Source: an uncultured Collinsella sp.
Lineage (GTDB): Bacteria; Actinomycetota; Coriobacteriia; Coriobacteriales; Coriobacteriaceae
DNA: 10,425 bases
Reading direction: 5' to 3'
Assembly (NCBI GenBank): GCA_934630375.1
Contig: CAKTVQ010000037.1
Location: forward strand, 1-10,425
Positions 5,981 to 10,425 of the stretch are shown here, in pieces; positions within the stretch are counted from its first letter, which is position 1, and each line of letters starts with the position of its first letter. Under the pieces are notes generated by a model. It was not told where the DNA came from. It did no database searches and saw only the letters and a list, made by a program, of their open reading frames with translations. Made by a program: the position numbers and the translations under genes.

Positions 5981-6014
5981 GGGGGGCGGACACCGCGGCT
6001 GGTGTCCGCCCCCC
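5981..6014. terminator. GC-rich hairpin between convergent operons
   Basis: GGGGGGCGGACACC (5981-5994) pairs perfectly with GGTGTCCGCCCCCC (6001-6014) around a six-base loop, a 14-pair stem. It sits midway between two converging units (stops at 5940 and 6052), the usual place for a two-way terminator. Neither strand shows a real T-run after the stem: the + strand continues into C's, the - strand into TGCATTTGG. It may therefore act as a strong pause, a 3'-end protector or a Rho-assisted terminator rather than a textbook intrinsic one. Confidence 0.65.
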
Positions 6015-6051
6015 CCTGGCATGAAAGGTTTAAGCCTGTGTGATTCGTGAA

Positions 6052-6861
6052 CTAACGGGCCTGCTTAACCTTTGCCGCTGCCTCGACAAACGACTTCCAC
6101 AGGTTAAAGTCGGTCTCGAGCGTCTTCCACGTGTACTCGGGATGCCATTGCACGCCCAAGCAGAATGGCTGGCCTTCGACCTCGATGCACTCGGGAACGC
6201 CGTCGGTTGCCTTGGCGACCAAACGCGTGCTCTTACCCAGACGATCGACGCAGCAGTGGTGTGCGGAGTTGGTTTGGATCAGCCTGTGTCCGCCAACCGC
6301 GCGGTCGAGCAGCGAGCCCGGCACGACCTCGACGGGATGCACGGGGTCGTTGAGCACGTGGGTATGGCGCCACTGCGTGCGGCCCTCGCGAGCGCCCAGG
6401 CTCGGCACGTCCATGCACAGGGTGCCGCCAGTGGCGACGTTGAGCAACTGCGTGCCACGGCAGGTGGTAAAGAGCGGCTTTTTGGCGCGGAGTACCTCGC
6501 CGACCAGCTTAAACTCAAAGCTATCGCGGATCTCGCAGCAGAGGGTGGGGTCGTAGGGTCGATCATCGCCCCAGCGTTTGGGGTTGACATCCGGGCCGCC
6601 GGGAATAGCGATACCGTCGGCGATATCGACGTAATGGCGGATGACCTCAATGTCCTCGGTGATGGACATCTGCAGCGGCAGGCCGCCGGCGGCAAGGATG
6701 GCATCGACAAAGACGCTGGCAATCTCCTCGTTGGGGGAGAGCGTTTCGCTCAAAAACGGCTTTGCCTCTTCCCAACGCGGCGCGACGAGGATGAGTGGGC
6801 GGTCGGCGGGAGCGACGTCGACATGTGGGGTGTAGGACGATGAAGTGCGAGTTCCGATCAT
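6052..6861 (-). CDS. Class C26 gamma-glutamyl hydrolase (PuuD-like glutamine amidotransferase fold)
   Basis: A 269-residue cytoplasmic protein of the peptidase C26 family, which includes gamma-glutamyl-GABA hydrolase; such enzymes cut gamma-glutamyl bonds and release glutamate. The nucleophile is C134 in FTTCRGTQLLNV, and the catalytic His-Glu pair is H240 and E242 in GVQWHPE. Oxyanion-side GGPDVNP is at 88-94. NSAHH (198-202) matches the family's NSxHHQ except that the glutamine is C203. No signal peptide is present. The ATG at 6861 is the only methionine before position 65, but it has no clear ribosome-binding site, so the exact start is less certain. It is the last gene of the amino acid importer operon, 87 bases after the ATPase, with a hairpin in between. 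The context suggests processing of an imported gamma-glutamyl compound or glutamine derivative; the substrate is inference. Confidence 0.9.
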   Translation of the reverse strand: MIGTRTSSSYTPHVDVAPADRPLILVAPRWEEAKPFLSETLSPNEEIASVFVDAILAAGGLPLQMSITEDIEVIRHYVDIADGIAIPGGPDVNPKRWGDDRPYDPTLCCEIRDSFEFKLVGEVLRAKKPLFTTCRGTQLLNVATGGTLCMDVPSLGAREGRTQWRHTHVLNDPVHPVEVVPGSLLDRAVGGHRLIQTNSAHHCCVDRLGKSTRLVAKATDGVPECIEVEGQPFCLGVQWHPEYTWKTLETDFNLWKSFVEAAAKVKQAR

Positions 6862-6904
6862 AGGTGTTGCTTTCGAATCTAAAGGTGACAGGGCGCATGA
6901 GAGA

Positions 6905-6938
6905 CGTGGGACAACACTTCCGATGGATTTGTCCCACG
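6905..6938. repeat. Hairpin (10-bp perfect arms) between importer ATPase and hydrolase genes
   Basis: CGTGGGACAA (6905-6914) is the exact reverse complement of TTGTCCCACG (6929-6938), with a 14-base loop. It lies wholly inside the 87-base spacer. In the - strand transcript the stem is followed by TCTCTCATG, not a T-run, so termination would be partial at best. It could be an mRNA-processing or stability element that sets the hydrolase level apart from the importer, or a copy of a dispersed palindrome. Confidence 0.6.
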
Positions 6939-6948
6939 GGGTGGCTGG

Positions 6949-7713
<765 letters not shown>

Positions 7714-7749
7714 GGTGCTCGGCTCCTTATGACTCGAAATGGTAAAGCG

Positions 7750-8583
7750 TTAGCGGATGATGGTCGCGCCGGTCTTGTGCGAAACGTAGACAGCGGCTTT
7801 GTTGATCGCGACGTTGATGAGGATATAGATGACCGCGATAACCAGGTAGACCGACACGAGGGCGTCGTAGTTGGTAATGAGCACGCGGGCATTTTGCATG
7901 AGGTCGGGGTAGCTCACCACGTAGGCGACGGTGGTGTCTTTGACTACGACCACGAGCTGCGAAATCAACGACGGAATGATAAAGCGAATCGCCTGCGGCA
8001 ATACGATTTTAAAGGTGATTTTAGCCTTGGAGAGACCGAGCGCCTGGGCGGCTTCGACCTGACCGCGCGGCACGGCGTTGACGCCGGCACGGAAGATCTC
8101 GGCCAGTACGCCGGCCGCAGCGAGTGCGACGGGAAGCGTGAGCATCCAAAACGACGGCAGTGCGATCTTGTACTGGGGCAGCACCAAAAAGAAGAAGTAG
8201 ATGAACAGCAGGCTCGGCACGCCACGGAAGAAATCGGTGAGTACGCGGCAGGCCAGCTGCAGCGGCTTGATGTCGCTCGTGCGGCCGAGCATGAGGGCTA
8301 GACCCAGTACCAGCGCGATGGCGCCGGCGGTGAGTGCGACTTTAACGGTGCCCTCAAAGCCGGCAAGCAAGAACTTCCAGGTGGTGAGGTGCGTAAAGAA
8401 ATACCAATAGTGAACCGAAAGCTGGCCGGTCACATAAAAGCGCTGCAGCACGAGGATAACGAGCGCGGCGACGGCAACAAGCGAGATGGCGGTGCCGATG
8501 CGAATCTTGGCGCGCATCTTGGGGCCGGGAGCCTCGTAGAGCGCATCGCGCATGGTAAGTGCAGGGGAGGAATGTTTGCTCAT
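7750..8583 (-). CDS. Polar amino acid ABC importer permease, second (GluD-like)
   Basis: A 277-residue inner-membrane permease of the HisM/GlnP class. A cytoplasmic N-terminal stretch of about 28 residues precedes a first helix at about 29-47. The core begins near residue 72, and RGVPSLLFIYFFF (120-132) fits the family's RGTPLLVQ-like element. The EAA loop that docks on the ATPase is VEAAQALGLSKAKITF continuing to LPQAIR (176-200), preceded by AEIFRAGVNAVPRGQ (161-175). Its ATG overlaps the stop of the first permease by ATGA (8580-8583), implying translational coupling, and AGGTGAGGA (complement of 8591-8599) serves as ribosome-binding site inside the upstream gene. It would pair with the first permease as a heterodimer. 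Confidence 0.94.
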   Translation of the reverse strand: MSKHSSPALTMRDALYEAPGPKMRAKIRIGTAISLVAVAALVILVLQRFYVTGQLSVHYWYFFTHLTTWKFLLAGFEGTVKVALTAGAIALVLGLALMLGRTSDIKPLQLACRVLTDFFRGVPSLLFIYFFFLVLPQYKIALPSFWMLTLPVALAAAGVLAEIFRAGVNAVPRGQVEAAQALGLSKAKITFKIVLPQAIRFIIPSLISQLVVVVKDTTVAYVVSYPDLMQNARVLITNYDALVSVYLVIAVIYILINVAINKAAVYVSHKTGATIIR

Positions 8584-9239
8584 CGGAGGATCCTCACCTT
8601 CTTATCGATATAGTTGCCAATGTGGCTCACCACAAAGGCCGTGCCCAGGTAGCCGAGCGCCGAGATAAAGAACGCGGCGACGCCGCCGAGCGAGCGCGTG
8701 TTGATGTAGCTCACCACGCCGGTAAGCTCTTGCGGCTTAAGCGGCACCTGGCTGCCCAAGGCGGTAGTGAGCATGACGGCGATAAAGAGGTTGGTCATGG
8801 GCAATACGCTTGAGCGCAGTGCCTGCGGAATCACGATCTTGGCGAGGATGCGGTTAAAGCTCATGCCGAGCGAACGTGCGGCTTCGACCTGACCGACGCC
8901 AACGGTGTTGATGCCGCTCATAAAGTTCTCGGAGCCAAAGGCAGAACCCAAGAGCACTGTGGCGACGATAACGCAGACGCGGTAGGGCAGGACGACCTTG
9001 AGCGGCGGCAGCGCGTAGACGACGATAATGAGCAGCGCGATGCCGGGGATGTTACGGAAGACCTGGACATACAGGTCGCCAAAGACGCGCAGCGGCTTGA
9101 GCGGCGACACGCGCATCACAGTGACGGCAACGGCCAGCACCATGGCGATGGCAAACGACTCAAGCGTCATGCCCCAGGTTGCTAGCAGCGCGTCGATATA
9201 GTTCTGGCCATAGAGCGACCAGAGCTCGGAGAGACTCAT
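8580..9239 (-). CDS. Polar amino acid ABC importer permease, first (GluC-like)
   Basis: A 219-residue permease of the HisM/GlnP class, with about five hydrophobic segments starting near residue 24. FRNIPGIALLI (61-71) is the family's FRGTPxxxQL-like element. The EAA loop is VGQVEAARSLGMSFNR continuing to IPQALR (115-142), which contacts the ATPase. GGGAGGT (complement of 9244-9250) precedes the ATG at 9239 and supports the start. It is separated from the binding-protein gene by 138 bases that hold a stem-loop, and overlaps the second permease gene by four bases. In this family the smaller GluC-type and larger GluD-type permeases form a heterodimer, and the sizes here fit. The call is firm, the substrate inferred. 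Confidence 0.94.
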   Translation of the reverse strand: MSLSELWSLYGQNYIDALLATWGMTLESFAIAMVLAVAVTVMRVSPLKPLRVFGDLYVQVFRNIPGIALLIIVVYALPPLKVVLPYRVCVIVATVLLGSAFGSENFMSGINTVGVGQVEAARSLGMSFNRILAKIVIPQALRSSVLPMTNLFIAVMLTTALGSQVPLKPQELTGVVSYINTRSLGGVAAFFISALGYLGTAFVVSHIGNYIDKKVRILR

Positions 9240-9256
9240 GCGGACCTCCCGCCGAT

Positions 9257-9289
9257 AAGGAAAGGGGCTCCCGTGTGTACGGAAGCCCC
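9257..9289 (-). terminator. Stem-loop between binding-protein and permease genes (attenuator or mRNA stabiliser)
   Basis: In the - strand RNA, GGGGCTTCCGT (complement of 9279-9289) pairs with ACGGGAGCCCC (complement of 9264-9274) around a four-base loop. All 11 positions pair, counting one G-U. TTTCCTT (complement of 9257-9263) follows, an imperfect U-rich tail. It lies 90 bases after the binding-protein stop and just before the permease ribosome-binding site. Such elements commonly let the binding protein be made in excess, by partial termination or by protecting the 3' end of its mRNA. Confidence 0.65.
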
Positions 9290-9377
9290 GACAACTCAGT
9301 GAGGAAACAGTTTAGCGCAATAAAGCGCATCGTGCGTTTCCATATGGTTTCGTTGCGGCCGTTACCAGGCTCGCTGC

Positions 9378-10373
9378 CTAGGCGCCGATCTCGGGTAGCT
9401 CGGGAACATTGGTGTCGCCCGTACGGTCGCCGATGCAGATCTGCCACAGCTCGGTCCAGGTGCCGTCGTCCTCGATCTTCTTGAGGAAGTCGTTGACAAA
9501 GGCGACGCCGTCGGAATCGAGCGGTAGGCCGATGCCATAGGGCTCCTTGCTGCCGAAGGGCTTGCCGGCAATCTTGTACTTGCCGGGCTCGCGGACCAGG
9601 GCGCTCTGCTGCATGTTGTTGTCGATGACGTAGGCATCGACGCGGCCCTGCTGGAGTGCCTGACGTGCCTCCTCGTCGGTCTTGAACTCCTGCTGGCTGG
9701 CCTTGGGGGCGAACTCCTCCAGGATGGCGGGGCCGTTGGAGCCGGACTGGACGGCGACGTTCTTGTCGGCCAGATCGTCGACGCTCTTGATGTCGTCGTT
9801 GTCGGCGAGCACCAGGATGGCCTGCTGGGTGTAGTAGTAGGGGCCGGCGAAGGAGACGAGCTTCTCGCGCTCGTCGGTGATGGTGTAGGTGGCAAAGACG
9901 GCGTCGACCTGGCCATTCTGCAGGACAGACTCACGGGTGTCGGAGGTCACCTGGGTGATCTCGACCTTGTTCTCGCCCAGGATGTAGTTGGACAGAAGCT
10001 GCGCGATGCCGGCATCGAAGCCGCGGGTCTGACCGTCTTTCTCGTTGAGGAGGGAGAAGAGCGTGGAGGTCTGAACGCCACCGATCTTAAAGACGCCGGC
10101 GTCCTTAACGGCCGTGGCCCAGGTGCTGGCGGCGATGGCATCGTCATCGGCCTTGGGGCCGTTGTCGACGAGCTTGTCGAATGCCTTGGCATCGAGCGTG
10201 GTGGAAGCCTCGGTATCCTCGGAGCTCTTGGAGGATCCGGCGGCGGAACCCTTGTCGGCCTCGGCGCTGGTGTCGGAGCAGCCGGCAAGACCAAGGCCGG
10301 CGACGGTTGCGAAGGTGGCGGCGACAAAGCCGCGGCGGTCGAGAACGACCTGCTGGGAGAGGTTCTTGCTCAT
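9378..10373 (-). CDS. Amino acid ABC importer substrate-binding lipoprotein (GluB-like)
   Basis: A 331-residue secreted lipoprotein that captures the substrate outside the cell. The N-terminus has a twin arginine in LDRRGFVAATF (11-21), a hydrophobic stretch and lipobox LAGC with lipidated C32. A Ser/Ala/Glu-rich linker (33-60) follows, then a bacterial solute-binding family 3 domain from about residue 84. VTSDTRESVLQNGQVDAVFA (142-161), TITDEREKLVSFAGPYY (164-180) and AYVIDNN (247-253) are typical; R147 and D251 fit positions that usually hold the alpha-carboxyl and alpha-amino groups. The ATG at 10373 is preceded by GAGAAAGGTG (complement of 10381-10390). It is the first gene of the five-gene operon. 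The resemblance to GluB suggests glutamate, but glutamine or another polar amino acid cannot be excluded. Confidence 0.94.
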   Translation of the reverse strand: MSKNLSQQVVLDRRGFVAATFATVAGLGLAGCSDTSAEADKGSAAGSSKSSEDTEASTTLDAKAFDKLVDNGPKADDDAIAASTWATAVKDAGVFKIGGVQTSTLFSLLNEKDGQTRGFDAGIAQLLSNYILGENKVEITQVTSDTRESVLQNGQVDAVFATYTITDEREKLVSFAGPYYYTQQAILVLADNDDIKSVDDLADKNVAVQSGSNGPAILEEFAPKASQQEFKTDEEARQALQQGRVDAYVIDNNMQQSALVREPGKYKIAGKPFGSKEPYGIGLPLDSDGVAFVNDFLKKIEDDGTWTELWQICIGDRTGDTNVPELPEIGA

Positions 10374-10416
10374 GGTAGAACACCTTTCTCAATAAAATCC
10401 CTAGCGGTTGAGTAGA

Positions 10417-10422
10417 GTTATA
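10417..10422 (-). promoter_or_regulatory. Possible -10 box of the amino acid importer operon
   Basis: On the - strand this reads TATAAC, matching five of six bases of the -10 consensus. It lies about 44 bases before the start codon at 10373, leaving a short leader that contains the ribosome-binding site. The -35 would fall outside the window, so the promoter cannot be confirmed. Confidence 0.35.
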
Positions 10423-10425
10423 CCC

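Noticed and set aside
6040..6843. 267-codon open frame on the + strand opposite the gamma-glutamyl hydrolase
   Set aside because: It mirrors the hydrolase gene almost exactly, has no ribosome-binding site or recognisable motif, and is a normal by-product of GC-rich codon use; the - strand product has a full catalytic triad.
6862..6948. T-box or other riboswitch in the spacer before the hydrolase gene
   Set aside because: GGGACAA-type words drew attention, but the spacer is only 87 bases and shows no specifier loop, T-box sequence or terminator/antiterminator pair.

Overview
This 10.4 kb window has a fairly GC-rich, actinobacterial look. Its gene content (a c-di-GMP phosphodiesterase with a separate HPt protein, a DUF2975/HTH pair, a polar amino acid importer with a Tat-like lipoprotein) fits a gut Coriobacteriia such as Collinsella. 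That assignment is inference from composition and protein style, because no rRNA or other marker gene is present. There are ten protein genes, no RNA genes, no CRISPR array and no recognisable insertion sequence. No stretch longer than 300 bases lacks a gene.

Region 1 (1-2238, + strand) is a signalling pair. The first protein is cut by the left edge and joins a degenerate GGDEF domain, a response-regulator receiver and an HD-GYP phosphodiesterase domain. It is followed 23 bases later by a stand-alone HPt phosphotransfer protein. Together they look like part of a phosphorelay that controls c-di-GMP breakdown.

Region 2 (2239-2512) is a non-coding spacer. It holds an 18-bp perfect inverted repeat with a third half-copy nearby, then a cluster of CGATA words that looks like an operator.

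Region 3 (2513-5940, + strand) is two adjacent transcription units separated by a good terminator and a promoter. The first encodes a DUF2975-type four-helix membrane protein and a small Cro/C1-type regulator. The second encodes an ABC ATPase and two related permeases that overlap one another, an arrangement like LanFEG/BcrAB self-protection exporters but with no peptide precursor gene here. The spacers before both units contain the same TATCG-N24-CGATA layout, so the small regulator may control both. Codon use in this block is more AT-leaning than in the flanking genes, which suggests acquisition.

Region 4 (6052-10373, - strand) is a convergent amino acid uptake operon. In transcription order it encodes a lipoprotein binding protein, two permeases, an ATPase and a class C26 gamma-glutamyl hydrolase. 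The layout resembles glutamate/glutamine (GluBCDA-like) importers. The last gene suggests that the imported compound may be, or be converted to, a gamma-glutamyl conjugate. A hairpin lies between the binding protein and permease genes, another lies before the hydrolase gene, and a very GC-rich hairpin sits between the convergent regions 3 and 4.
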